From NCBI GenBank assembly GCA_016716675.1, contig JADJVG010000001.1:248001-312000 (forward strand): 64,000 nt of DNA, given 5' to 3'. This DNA is from Hyphomicrobium sp. GTDB taxonomy: Bacteria; Pseudomonadota; Alphaproteobacteria; Rhizobiales; Hyphomicrobiaceae. The notes below the pieces were generated by a model that had not been told where the DNA came from, made no database searches, and saw only the letters and a program-made list of their open reading frames with translations. Position 1 is the stretch's first letter. Each line of letters begins with the position of its first letter. Below, piece after piece: positions 8,724 to 16,995 of the stretch. A program made the position numbers and the translations under genes.

Positions 8724-9629
8724 ATGAGCGAAGCGACCCCCATTCTGCACATGTTGGACCCGCGCAAGCACGTTAGCCCGTTTGATGTGAACATGGCGGC
8801 CGACGCTGGCTATAAGGTCATAATCCCCTACACCAATGTCGAAGTTTCCGACGTGACGCCCCTCATCCAGGACGCCATTTTCTCGCGTCCCCCGAACTAC
8901 GGCGTGCGCACCGGCTTTTTCATGGGCGGTAAGGATGCGATCATCGCACTCGACATGATCGACGCCGCTCAGAAGGCGATGGTGCCGCCGTTCGAATGTT
9001 CGGTTTTCGCTGACCCAGCGGGCTCGTTCACCACCGCCGCCGCCATGGTTGCCTGCGTCGAACGCCAGTTGAAGCAGAAGTTCAATCGCGACTGGAAGGG
9101 CGTGAGAGTCGCCGTATTCGGCGCCACCGGCGTCGTCGGTTTTGCATCGTCCATCATTGCAGCACTTGAAGGCGCAAAAGTTCAGCTGGTCGCGCATCGT
9201 GGCGTCGATCGCGTGATCAAGAGCGCAGCCGTTTCCAAGGAACGCTTCGGCGTCGATCTCGAAGCCGTCGCTGGTGAAACCGCAGAACAGAAGCGTGACA
9301 TCATCGCCAACGCCGAAGTCATCTTCGCGGCCGCAGCCGCCGGCGTTCAGGTCGTCTCGGCCGAACATAAGGCGCTTGCCAAGAACCTCATCGCCATCGC
9401 TGACGTCAACGCAGTGCCACCCGCTGGCGTCGAAGGCCTTGAACTGTTCATGGACGGTGCTCCGCTCGCGGGCTGCAATGCCGTCGGCGTTGGCGCGCTC
9501 GCCATCGGCGACATCAAATACAAGACGGAATCGGGCCTCTTCAAACAGATGCTCGCCTCCGATAAGCCGCTCGCCCTCGATTTCCGCCATGCCTACGCAA
9601 TGGCGAAGCAGTTGACCGGCATCGCTTAA
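8724..9629 (+). CDS. mtdB: NAD(P)-dependent methylene-H4MPT dehydrogenase MtdB
   Basis: Oxidises methylene-H4MPT to methenyl-H4MPT in the cytoplasm. 301 residues. The nucleotide-binding motif is seen as VFGATGVVGFASSIIAALEG, and the N-terminal substrate domain has the methylotroph Mtd pattern with GYKVIIPYTNVEVSDVTPLI. GGAGAAAC precedes the ATG. It follows the RFAP synthase gene by 31 bp. MtdB is preferred over MtdA because of the H4MPT context and the absence of folate C1 genes nearby. Confidence 0.92.
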   Translation: MSEATPILHMLDPRKHVSPFDVNMAADAGYKVIIPYTNVEVSDVTPLIQDAIFSRPPNYGVRTGFFMGGKDAIIALDMIDAAQKAMVPPFECSVFADPAGSFTTAAAMVACVERQLKQKFNRDWKGVRVAVFGATGVVGFASSIIAALEGAKVQLVAHRGVDRVIKSAAVSKERFGVDLEAVAGETAEQKRDIIANAEVIFAAAAAGVQVVSAEHKALAKNLIAIADVNAVPPAGVEGLELFMDGAPLAGCNAVGVGALAIGDIKYKTESGLFKQMLASDKPLALDFRHAYAMAKQLTGIA

Positions 9630-9679
9630 GTTCAGCAATCGACGGGGAGCTCCCTCTCCCCGTTCCTGCCCTCATAGGG

Positions 9680-9743
9680 GAGAGGGTCAGGGTGAGCGGC
9701 GGTACCACGCACAACTGTGGCCGCCGCTCATCCTGACCCTCTC
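9680..9743. repeat. Long imperfect palindrome, REP-like element
   Basis: Two 23-bp arms (9680-9702 and 9721-9743) are inverted copies with one mismatch, around an 18-base loop. The arm sequence (GAGAGGGTCAGGGTGAG core) resembles a palindromic intergenic element seen scattered in many proteobacterial genomes. It sits between mtdB and the ATP-grasp gene and could act as an mRNA stabilising or attenuating hairpin. Confidence 0.75.
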
Positions 9744-9783
9744 TCCGTGACAAGCACAGCGTCATGGGGAGAGGCGATCTCGC

Positions 9784-10908
9784 ATGACCTCCACTGTACT
9801 CATTGCTGCTTTTTCCGGACGTGCCCTGGCCCAATCCGCGCGTCGCGCCGGTTTCATACCGCTGGTTGCCGACGCGTTCGGCGACCTCGATACGCGCCAC
9901 GCCGCCCATGATTTCCGTGCCGTCAATGGCGCCATGCAAACGGGCTTTCGCGCCAAAAATCTAATCGCGGCACTCGATGCTCTTGTTGCCGCCGCGCCAT
10001 CGAAACCGGTCGGCCTCGTGCTCGGCTCCGGCCTCGAAGACAAGCCGCGCCTCGTTGATATTCTCGACCGCCGCTATGGCATCCTCGGCTGCAACGTCGA
10101 AGCGCTGCAGGCCTGCAAGGACCCGCGCATCTTCTTCCCCGTGCTCGACGAACTTGGCATCGCGCATCCGCAAACGTCGATCGCAGTTCCGCAGAATTCC
10201 GAGGGCTGGCTGTCGAAACGCATCGGCGGCAGTGGCGGCCGCCATATCCGGCAGTGCACATCGGGCGCGAAGGCCAAACCGCGCCGCTATTTTCAAAAGC
10301 AGATGCAGGGCGAGCGCATCTCCGTCCACGCCCTCGTGGCGTGCGATGGAATCAGCACCGGCATGAGCCGGCAATGGGCGTCGCCATCGCCCTCGCAGCC
10401 GTTCCGTTACGGCGGCGCCGTTGCGATCGACGAAGAGACGACACTGGCTGCACCGGCCATGTTGTCCGCCGTCGACAAGCTGTCACGCGCGCTCGACCTC
10501 AAAGGCATGGCGTCGTTTGATTTCATCGTCGATGGCGGCGTCGCTCATCTGCTCGAAGTCAATCCGCGCGCCAGCGCCACGCTCGACATCTTCGACGACG
10601 ATCAAGGCACCTTGTTCGCGGCACACATCGCCTCCGCGCAAGGTAAACCGCTTGAACGGCGCGGCAGCAATAGCGCACACTTCAAGGCCGCTGCAATTCT
10701 GCACGCCGATCGCGGCGCTCTGACGCTTGGTAAGTTTGACTGGCCTTCTTGGACCGCCGACCAGGGCGCAGCCGGCACGGAAATACCAGCGGGCGCACCG
10801 CTTGCGACGGTGTTGGCAACAGCCGATACATCAGATGCCGCAGCCGCTGCGGCCCGCGTGCGCTTGGCCGAACTCGAAAGCCTGATATACGAAAGTTCAA
10901 AAACCTAA
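9784..10908 (+). CDS. ATP-grasp domain protein of the H4MPT cluster (Orf5-type)
   Basis: 374 residues. An N-terminal Rossmann-like part (VLIAAFSGRALAQSARRAGF) is followed by an ATP-grasp fold with the glycine-rich loop SKRIGGSGGRHI and the metal-binding LLEVNPRAS. It sits between mtdB and mch, the position of Methylobacterium orf5, a gene required for H4MPT-linked C1 metabolism but of undefined reaction. By family it ligates a carboxylate to an amine, perhaps in cofactor side-chain assembly. GGGGAGAGG precedes the ATG. Confidence 0.85.
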   Translation: MTSTVLIAAFSGRALAQSARRAGFIPLVADAFGDLDTRHAAHDFRAVNGAMQTGFRAKNLIAALDALVAAAPSKPVGLVLGSGLEDKPRLVDILDRRYGILGCNVEALQACKDPRIFFPVLDELGIAHPQTSIAVPQNSEGWLSKRIGGSGGRHIRQCTSGAKAKPRRYFQKQMQGERISVHALVACDGISTGMSRQWASPSPSQPFRYGGAVAIDEETTLAAPAMLSAVDKLSRALDLKGMASFDFIVDGGVAHLLEVNPRASATLDIFDDDQGTLFAAHIASAQGKPLERRGSNSAHFKAAAILHADRGALTLGKFDWPSWTADQGAAGTEIPAGAPLATVLATADTSDAAAAAARVRLAELESLIYESSKT

Positions 10909-10936
10909 CGAGAACACCGAACGGGAGACCCCTCCA

Positions 10937-11902
10937 ATGCAACGAACCGGACACCCCAGCGTCTCAGCGCGCGCCGCCAAGATTGTCGACCAGATAGCTG
11001 CCGACGCCGACGCATTGCGCATTTCCGTCACCACTGGCAGCCTCGGCGAGCGCTTGATCGATATGGGCGCCGCCACGCTCGGCTGCCTCGAAGCCGGCCG
11101 CCGTCTCGGTGAAGTCTGCATGGGAGGGCTCGGCAAGGTCGAGTTCACCCAATCGTCGGGCGTTGCGAACTGGCCGCTCGGAGTTGTCGTCTCGTCCACC
11201 AACCCGGTCATCTCATGCCTTGGCTCGCAGTACGCAGGCTGGACGATCACCGACGACGCGACCGGATTTTTCGCACTCGGTTCCGGCCCGGCCCGGGCGC
11301 TATCGCGCGTTGAAGAACTCTACAAGGAACTCGGCTACGTCGACCGTTGTGCTCAGGCCTCGCTGGTCATCGAAGGTGACAAGGCGCCTCCCGCAGCCGC
11401 CATCGAGAAAATCGCCGCCGCCTGTGACGTTGCTCCGTCGGGCCTGACTATCCTGTATGCGCCGACCTGGAGCCTCGCCGGCACGGCACAGATCGCCGCC
11501 CGCGTGCTCGAAGTCTCGATCCATAAGGCACACGCCCTGCACTTCCCGCTCGAAAACATTCTCGATGGCACCGGCACCTGCCCGATCGCGCCGCCGTTCC
11601 CGGATTTCGTGAAGGCCATGGGGCGCACCAACGACGCGATCATCTACGGCGGCCGCATTCATCTGTTCGTCAAAGGCTCGGATGCCGAGGCGCAGAAGCT
11701 CGCTGAAGGTCTGCCGTCGTCGACATCATCGGCTTACGGCAAGCCGTTCGCCGACATCTTCTCTGAGGTCAACGGCGACTTCTACAAGATCGACGCCATG
11801 CTGTTCTCACCCGCCATGGTGACCGTCTCGAACGTCGAGACAGGCAAGTCGTTCCACACCGGCAAATTGGCTCCAGAGATCGTTGATGCGAGTTTCGCCT
11901 GA
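10937..11902 (+). CDS. mch: Methenyl-H4MPT cyclohydrolase
   Basis: Hydrolyses methenyl-H4MPT to N5-formyl-H4MPT. 321 residues. Family features are GAATLGCLEAGRRLGEVCMGG near the N-terminus and SSTNPVISCLGSQYAGW around residues 85-105. The ATG follows CGGGAGACCCC. The 3' end overlaps the next gene by 17 bp, supporting one operon with its neighbours. Confidence 0.95.
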   Translation: MQRTGHPSVSARAAKIVDQIAADADALRISVTTGSLGERLIDMGAATLGCLEAGRRLGEVCMGGLGKVEFTQSSGVANWPLGVVVSSTNPVISCLGSQYAGWTITDDATGFFALGSGPARALSRVEELYKELGYVDRCAQASLVIEGDKAPPAAAIEKIAAACDVAPSGLTILYAPTWSLAGTAQIAARVLEVSIHKAHALHFPLENILDGTGTCPIAPPFPDFVKAMGRTNDAIIYGGRIHLFVKGSDAEAQKLAEGLPSSTSSAYGKPFADIFSEVNGDFYKIDAMLFSPAMVTVSNVETGKSFHTGKLAPEIVDASFA

Positions 11903-12857
11903 TTCCGTTGGCCGGCCTGTAACTGGGCCGGCCGAACGCATAGGCACTGGCCTGCACCTCGCGCTCCTCATCGAGGAAGGGCGCGGGGAGTGGCACGCGC
12001 GGCGTATCGTGCGGGCGGTGGAAGCCATGGGCGCGCGCATGACGGTTTCGTCATTGCCGCATTGCGCATTCGATACCGGCCTTAAGTGCGGCATCGATAT
12101 TCCGGGCTTCAAGGGCGAATTGCCGGACGGCATTTTCGTGCGCTCGATTTCCGCCGGCACGCTTGAGCAGATCACCTTTCGTCTCGGCCTTCTGCACGCG
12201 CTGCGTGAAAGCGGTGTGCGGGTGTGGAATGATGCCCGCGCCATCGAGCGCTGCGTGGATAAATCCCAGACGACGTTTCTGCTGCACAAGAATGGCATCC
12301 CGACGCCACGCACACGCGTTTGCGAAACGGAAGAACACGCGCGCGAGTACACCGCTGATCTGGCGCGCACGCTGGTCATGAAGCCGCTGTTCGGCAGCCA
12401 GGGCAAAGGCATCGGCCAGATTACCTCGCAGGCTGAACTTCCCGCTGGAGAGAGTGTCGATCATATCTATTACATGCAGGATTTCGTCGCCCCCGCAGAC
12501 GACGTGTTCGAGGATTGGCGCGTGCTCGCCACCCGCCACCGCATCGTTGCGTCCATGACCCGGCGTGGCAAGACCTGGGTGACCAACATTCATCAGGGCG
12601 CGGCGGCGCGCACGCATACGCCCGATTCCGAAATGGCTGCCATCAGCATGGCCGCGATGCGCGCGGTCGACGCCGATTATGCCGGCATCGATCTGATCCG
12701 CACGGCGAAGGGCGAATTGCAGGTTCTCGAAGTCAATTCAAACCCGGCGTGGCGCGGCTTACAGAGCGTCGCCGATATCAATATCGCTGAAGCAATCGCC
12801 GAGGATTTCCTCAAGACGGTGATCGCGCATCGCGCGCACCTGCGGAGCGTGCCGTGA
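11886..12857 (+). CDS. RimK-like ATP-grasp ligase of the H4MPT cluster (Orf7-type)
   Basis: 323 residues, RimK/MptN-type ATP-grasp. Visible motifs are VMKPLFGSQGKGIG (ATP-binding loop) and LEVNSNPAW (metal-binding end of the fold). Archaeal relatives add glutamate to H4MPT; the methylotroph orf7 at this position is thought to act in H4MPT or MYFR side-chain synthesis. The start overlaps mch and the end overlaps the next gene as GTGA, so translation is probably coupled. Confidence 0.88.
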   Translation: MRVSPDSVGRPVTGPAERIGTGLHLALLIEEGRGEWHARRIVRAVEAMGARMTVSSLPHCAFDTGLKCGIDIPGFKGELPDGIFVRSISAGTLEQITFRLGLLHALRESGVRVWNDARAIERCVDKSQTTFLLHKNGIPTPRTRVCETEEHAREYTADLARTLVMKPLFGSQGKGIGQITSQAELPAGESVDHIYYMQDFVAPADDVFEDWRVLATRHRIVASMTRRGKTWVTNIHQGAAARTHTPDSEMAAISMAAMRAVDADYAGIDLIRTAKGELQVLEVNSNPAWRGLQSVADINIAEAIAEDFLKTVIAHRAHLRSVP

Positions 12858-13714
12858 CACGACCCCTGCGCCCTGCCCTCATCCAAGACGCGTTCCTCAC
12901 GGCGTGCTACGGCGAACTGATGGCGCTGAAACCCGGCAACGTCCACATTCATAGTGCCGGTCATGGCATGGAGATCGACCACTTCAGACGCGCCGCCGCC
13001 GCCGCCGCACCCTTTATTGCCGATCCTGCGTTGACCATCGGCAAGCGCATCCTGAGAGCCACCGAAGCGAGCTTCGCCGAAACCGGCCTCAATACAAATC
13101 TCGGCATCGTGCTGCTGTGCGCGCCATTGGCGAAGGCGGCTGCCCAAGCCGATGCCGGCATGGGGCTGCGCCGCTGCTTGGCGATTCTGCTCGGCGCCTT
13201 GACCCAAGACGACGCCAACGATGCCTTCGCCGCGATCCGGATTGCCAATCCCGCCGGCCTCGGCAAAGTCGATGACGGCGACGTCAGCGCCGGCCAGCCG
13301 CGCATGACCCTCAGCGAAGCCATGTACATGGCCAAGGACCGCGACCGAATTGCCAACGCCTACGTGACAGCTTTCGAGGACATCTTCGATTTTGCTCTTC
13401 CCGCGTTGGCAGAGGCCCGGCAATTGGCGGCGCGCGACGACCTCGCAATTTCCACGTTGCATATGGCCCTGATGGCGGAATTTCCAGATAGTCACATTTC
13501 GCGTAAGTTTGGCCACGACGCAGCACTTGCCGTGCGCGACGAAGCCCTGAGCCTGAAGCCGGCATGGTCTCCCGTGGTCACGGTTAAGTCCCTCAATACG
13601 CTTGCCGAATTTGACGCAAGTCTGAAAAGCCGCGGGCTCAATCCCGGCACAACGGCGGACTTCGTGGTGGCGACCCTGTTCGCCGCGCTTTTGTCACGTC
13701 GGAAACTTGCCTAA
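12854..13714 (+). CDS. CitG/MdcB-like triphosphoribosyl-dephospho-CoA synthase family (Orf17-type)
   Basis: 286 residues with family motifs ALKPGNVHIHSAGHGM near the N-terminus and NPGTTADFVVATL at the C-terminus. CitG proteins build the prosthetic group precursor of citrate lyase, but no citrate or malonate lyase genes are here. The position between the RimK-like gene and fae matches Methylobacterium orf17, which is needed for H4MPT-dependent growth. The true substrate is unknown. GTG start overlapping the upstream stop. Confidence 0.85.
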   Translation: MTRPLRPALIQDAFLTACYGELMALKPGNVHIHSAGHGMEIDHFRRAAAAAAPFIADPALTIGKRILRATEASFAETGLNTNLGIVLLCAPLAKAAAQADAGMGLRRCLAILLGALTQDDANDAFAAIRIANPAGLGKVDDGDVSAGQPRMTLSEAMYMAKDRDRIANAYVTAFEDIFDFALPALAEARQLAARDDLAISTLHMALMAEFPDSHISRKFGHDAALAVRDEALSLKPAWSPVVTVKSLNTLAEFDASLKSRGLNPGTTADFVVATLFAALLSRRKLA

Positions 13715-13740
13715 TCGGTCCATCGCCTCCTACTAAAGGA

Positions 13741-13854
13741 CTTGTCGAGCCCGCATGTGAAGGGCTAAGACAAGCGCCGTGTCTGCAAGGGACACTGGAC
13801 GTATCCAAGGTGGCGCGTAGCTCGGGTTAATCATCCGGGACAGCGTCACCGGAT
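13741..13854 (+). promoter_or_regulatory. Structured leader upstream of fae with three hairpins
   Basis: Three consecutive inverted repeats lie in the 231-bp gap before fae. Hairpin 1: CTTGTC-g-AGCCC (13741-13752) with GGGCT-aa-GACAAG (13762-13774). Hairpin 2: GTGTC (13779-13783) with GACAC (13791-13795). Hairpin 3: ATCCGG (13833-13838) with CCGGAT (13849-13854). None is followed by a T-run. The arrangement suggests a structured 5' UTR or mRNA stabiliser for the highly expressed fae gene; function is inference. Confidence 0.45.
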
Positions 13855-13945
13855 AGACAAAGCAAGAGCTGAACAGCAAAGTCCCGGCATTCGACGGGGG
13901 TGCGTTGGTGCTCGTATCGTTTTATTCGTGGGAGGAACCCCCCTT

Positions 13946-14458
13946 ATGGCCAAGATCAACAAAGTCATGATCGGCGAATCGCTCGTCGGTGATGGCAACG
14001 AAGTCGCTCACATCGATCTCATCATCGGACCGCGCGGTTCGGCTGCTGAGACCGCATTCTGCAACTCGCTGACGAACAACAAGGACGGCTTCACGTCGCT
14101 CCTCGCTGTTATCGCTCCGAACCTGGCCTGCAAGCCGAACACGATTCTGTACAACAAGGTCACGATCAAGGACGCCCGTCAGGCCGTTCAGATGTTTGGC
14201 CCGGCTCAGTACGGCGTCGCTAAGGCCGTTCAGGACTCGGTTGCTGAAGGCGTGATCCCGGCTGCTGAAGCTGACGATCTCTACGTCTGCGTTGGCGTGT
14301 TCATTCACTGGGAAGCGGCTGACGATGCCAAGATCCAGGATTACAACTACCGCGCAACGAAGGAAGCTCTGGCACGCGCAGTTGCTGGCAAGCCGACGGC
14401 TGCCGAAGCAACCGCACAGCGCAACTCGGCTTCGCATCCGTTCGCTGCTAAATCTTGA
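13946..14458 (+). CDS. fae: Formaldehyde-activating enzyme
   Basis: Condenses formaldehyde with H4MPT to methylene-H4MPT, the entry point of C1 oxidation in the cytoplasm. 170 residues, nearly collinear with Methylobacterium Fae, with GDGNEVAHIDLIIGPRGS including the active-site His22. The ATG at 13946 follows a strong GGGAGGAA. Codon choice is more uniform than in neighbours, as expected for an abundant protein. Confidence 0.97.
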   Translation: MAKINKVMIGESLVGDGNEVAHIDLIIGPRGSAAETAFCNSLTNNKDGFTSLLAVIAPNLACKPNTILYNKVTIKDARQAVQMFGPAQYGVAKAVQDSVAEGVIPAAEADDLYVCVGVFIHWEAADDAKIQDYNYRATKEALARAVAGKPTAAEATAQRNSASHPFAAKS

Positions 14459-14504
14459 AGCGGACACCGTCCACAGCAGGACAACGATAAACAACACAAC
14501 ACCA

Positions 14505-14524
14505 ACCCACCTATGAAGGTGGGT
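14505..14524 (+). terminator. Probable terminator hairpin after fae
   Basis: An 8-bp perfect stem, ACCCACCT (14505-14512) with AGGTGGGT (14517-14524) and a 4-base loop, lies 46 bp after the fae stop. There is no clear T-run, so it may be a 3'-end stabiliser rather than a strict rho-independent terminator. Confidence 0.5.
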
Positions 14525-14647
14525 CTGCTGCAGCGATTGGGAAGATTGCTATCCGGACGTTACAGCGGCTAGCAGGGTCCGTGCCAAAGACCTTTCGGGG
14601 ACCGTGGCGCATCACTGCGAAACCGTTGATGGTGAATTGACGAACTT

Positions 14648-15355
14648 TTACCGGCCGGCGATCTCTTTTAGGTCTCCGGCCGTTATATTTTGGTTATGCA
14701 ATGCCGACGCGATCAACGCGCCGCACGCGCCTGCCGCTCTCGCCGCATCAACATCCACGCGATGCCGCAGACCGCCCGCTGCATAAACGCGCCGCCCCTC
14801 TGCCCGTCGCACCACATCGCGTATCCGCGCCAGATCCGGCCCCTCATCGCTACCGATGCGCCCCAGCGTCATCACGATCACGAAGTGCGGCCAGTGCGAG
14901 GTATCGTTCAGCAGCGCGATCGGCCCCATGAATTCGTCGCCACGAAAATCGAGGCTCAACACCGTACGCCCCGGCGCTTCGGCGGTGATGTCATTCAGCA
15001 CGGAAACGCTCTCCAGCGTCTCGGAGCCGATTACCAGCGTCGCCGATGGCGTCGCGAGCAGCGACCGTGCTGCGCCGCGCGAACCGGTACCGGCATCGAT
15101 CCAGAAGTCCACACCCGGCAGGACGCGGCTCAGTTGCGGCACAAGATCGGTATTGCGCCCGCGACCTTCGATGCCGTCGAGATCGGCAATGTAAACGCGC
15201 TCAAATGGATGCAATCCGCCTATGCCAGCCGCCACTTCGGTAGGGTCGCTGGTGGCGGCAAGCGGCGTCACGATGGGCTTATAGTTTATTCGGTCGCCAC
15301 GCACGGCGCGGACCACCGTCCCTCGCGATACGTCGATAACCGGAATAATGTCCAT
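14648..15355 (-). CDS. HisA/HisF-like TIM-barrel protein of the C1 cluster
   Basis: 235 residues. The N-terminus MDIIPVIDVSRGTVVRAVRGDR matches HisA-type barrels, and half-barrel repeats contain IADLDGIEG and DAGTG. It lacks close resemblance to true HisA in places (for example the phosphate loop reads YAAGGLRH) and no other his gene is near. HisA-like paralogues in H4MPT gene clusters are known in methylotrophs, so a role in H4MPT or MYFR assembly is more likely than histidine synthesis. Confidence 0.8.
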   Translation of the reverse strand: MDIIPVIDVSRGTVVRAVRGDRINYKPIVTPLAATSDPTEVAAGIGGLHPFERVYIADLDGIEGRGRNTDLVPQLSRVLPGVDFWIDAGTGSRGAARSLLATPSATLVIGSETLESVSVLNDITAEAPGRTVLSLDFRGDEFMGPIALLNDTSHWPHFVIVMTLGRIGSDEGPDLARIRDVVRRAEGRRVYAAGGLRHRVDVDAARAAGACGALIASALHNQNITAGDLKEIAGR

Positions 15356-15415
15356 CGCTTTGTCTCCTCACTCATTTCATGTAACACGGTCATCCACGAA
15401 TTTGGAACGCCACCC

Positions 15416-16441
15416 ATGACGACGATCACGGCCGGATACGATGCGGGCGGCGCGCACTTGAAAGTGGCGCGTGTCGAGAACGGCCGCGTCATCGCAGCAG
15501 CTCAGTACCCTTGCGAACTTTGGAAGGGCCTCGATCGTCTCGATGCCGCGTTAACGGCGGCAGAAGTCATTACACGCGGCGCCGAACAACACGCCGTTAC
15601 GATGACGGGTGAACTTTGCGAACTCTTCGCCACACGCCAAGAGGGCGTCGTGTCGCTGACGCGACATCTTGCCGATCGCCTTACACCGAACGTCCGCTTC
15701 TATCGCGGGCTCAAAGGCTTCGGCAGCTCGGACGCCGTCATCACCGATACCGATAGCGTCGGCTCCGCCAACTTCCTTGCAACTGCGCAAGCCATCGCAC
15801 GCCTGCGCCCGCAAACGCTGCTCATCGACATGGGATCGACAACCACCGACATCATTGCGTGTGACCGGCCGCAAGGCTTGAGCGACGCGGAACGCCTGCA
15901 AACCGGCGAACTCGTCTATACCGGCCTGACCCGCACGCCTGTCGCGAGCGTCACCACGCGCGGCGTCTTGGCCGGGCAATGGCAAGGCTTGGCACGCGAT
16001 ACCTTCGCGACCATGGCAGATGTGCGCCGCGTGCTCGGCGAATTGCCGACGGAGAAGGATGGCGAGATCGATCAGCACGCGACCGCCGATGGCCGCGGCA
16101 CAACAGTCGAAGAGAGCCTTGCCCGATTATCTCGCGGCTTCGGTCGCGATGGTGAAATGCGCCACCTTGCGACGTGGCAGGTCGCCGCCGCGCACATTCG
16201 CGAAGAGCAACTGCGCTCGATCTACGATGGCGCAATCCAGGTGCTGTCGCGTCCCGGCCTGGAAATTCAGTGCGTCGTCGCTGCCGGCATCGGCGCGCAT
16301 ATCGCTGGCGTTATCGCGGACCGCCTTGGACTGACGTGCATGACATTCGGCGCGTTGATTGGCGCGGAGCCGTCGTGCCAGCTCGCCGCAACCCGCTATG
16401 CGCCGGCGGCGGCCGTGGCGCTCCTCGCGAGCAACACATAA
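15416..16441 (+). CDS. mfnF: MfnF-like hydantoinase-A-family protein, methylofuran synthesis
   Basis: 341 residues with ASKHA ATPase features: TAGYDAGGAHLKVARV at the start and LLIDMGSTTTDIIAC as the second phosphate motif. Archaeal MfnF joins the aminomethylfuran phosphate to tyramine in methanofuran synthesis, and methylotrophs carry homologues for methylofuran. mfnB and mfnE homologues at 20-22.7 kb support this. The ATG at 15416 is chosen because the long upstream extension is antisense to the HisA-like gene. Confidence 0.82.
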   Translation: MTTITAGYDAGGAHLKVARVENGRVIAAAQYPCELWKGLDRLDAALTAAEVITRGAEQHAVTMTGELCELFATRQEGVVSLTRHLADRLTPNVRFYRGLKGFGSSDAVITDTDSVGSANFLATAQAIARLRPQTLLIDMGSTTTDIIACDRPQGLSDAERLQTGELVYTGLTRTPVASVTTRGVLAGQWQGLARDTFATMADVRRVLGELPTEKDGEIDQHATADGRGTTVEESLARLSRGFGRDGEMRHLATWQVAAAHIREEQLRSIYDGAIQVLSRPGLEIQCVVAAGIGAHIAGVIADRLGLTCMTFGALIGAEPSCQLAATRYAPAAAVALLASNT

Positions 16442-16445
16442 AAAA

Positions 16446-16475
16446 GGCCGGAACCCCATCTTTAGGATTCCGGCC
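16446..16475. terminator. Bidirectional terminator between mfnF and the His-rich gene
   Basis: GGCCGGAA (16446-16453) pairs with TTCCGGCC (16468-16475) and is preceded by a run of A. It separates the convergent mfnF (plus) and His-rich protein gene (minus). Confidence 0.7.
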
Positions 16476-16496
16476 GGATTGTCGAAAGATCAGAGC

Positions 16497-16865
16497 TTAT
16501 CTCTCGCGCTTGCTATGCACGACTTTGAGAGTGCGCGGGTGCAACTTCAAGTCATACTGCGAGCCATCAGCGCGGCGGGCGTCATCAACCTCCCACATGC
16601 CGTGTTGCCATTCGATTTCATCCCACGACACAACGCCCATATGGTGCAGGGCGTGCTTCACATGCGCGTGCTTGCAATGCTTGTGGCCACGATGATGCTC
16701 GGCGTGATGCTTATGGTGATGGCCCCGCACGTCACGGTCATGCGCGTGATGGCCGTGGCCGCGCTTGTGCATGCGATCATGCCCAGCCATCGCCGGTGAA
16801 GCAGCACCCGCCACGAGTGCAGCGACGGCAACGGCCGACGCGACCAACGTCATACGATTGAACAT
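16497..16865 (-). CDS. Histidine-rich secreted protein with PepSY-like C-terminus
   Basis: 122 residues. A signal peptide (MFNRMTLVASAVAVAALV..SPAMA) is followed by a segment of about 40 residues in which roughly every second residue is His, with HGHHAHDRD and RGHHHKHHAEHHRGHKHCKH. The C-terminal part, WEVDDARRADGSQYDLKL, resembles PepSY-type domains. Periplasmic metal binding is plausible, possibly Ni, Zn, Cu or a lanthanide, but not shown. The ATG at 16865 is preferred because longer forms lack a signal peptide at the N-terminus. Confidence 0.75.
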   Translation of the reverse strand: MFNRMTLVASAVAVAALVAGAASPAMAGHDRMHKRGHGHHAHDRDVRGHHHKHHAEHHRGHKHCKHAHVKHALHHMGVVSWDEIEWQHGMWEVDDARRADGSQYDLKLHPRTLKVVHSKRER

Positions 16866-16995
16866 TGTAAATTCCCTTGCTTGACTAAGATGCCCTTGAG
16901 ACAGGCGCCTTGAATATGGGAAACGCCTTATCATTCCAAAAGGTTCTATCACGACGCTGTGACAGAATATGACACGGGTCAGCGCTGTATCGCGC

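Noticed and set aside
12854..13714. Citrate or malonate decarboxylase cofactor synthesis
   Set aside because: CitG-like motifs are present but no citrate lyase or malonate decarboxylase genes are near; the position matches orf17 of the C1 cluster.
14648..15355. True histidine biosynthesis HisA
   Set aside because: No other his genes are present and several barrel motifs diverge; context is cofactor synthesis.
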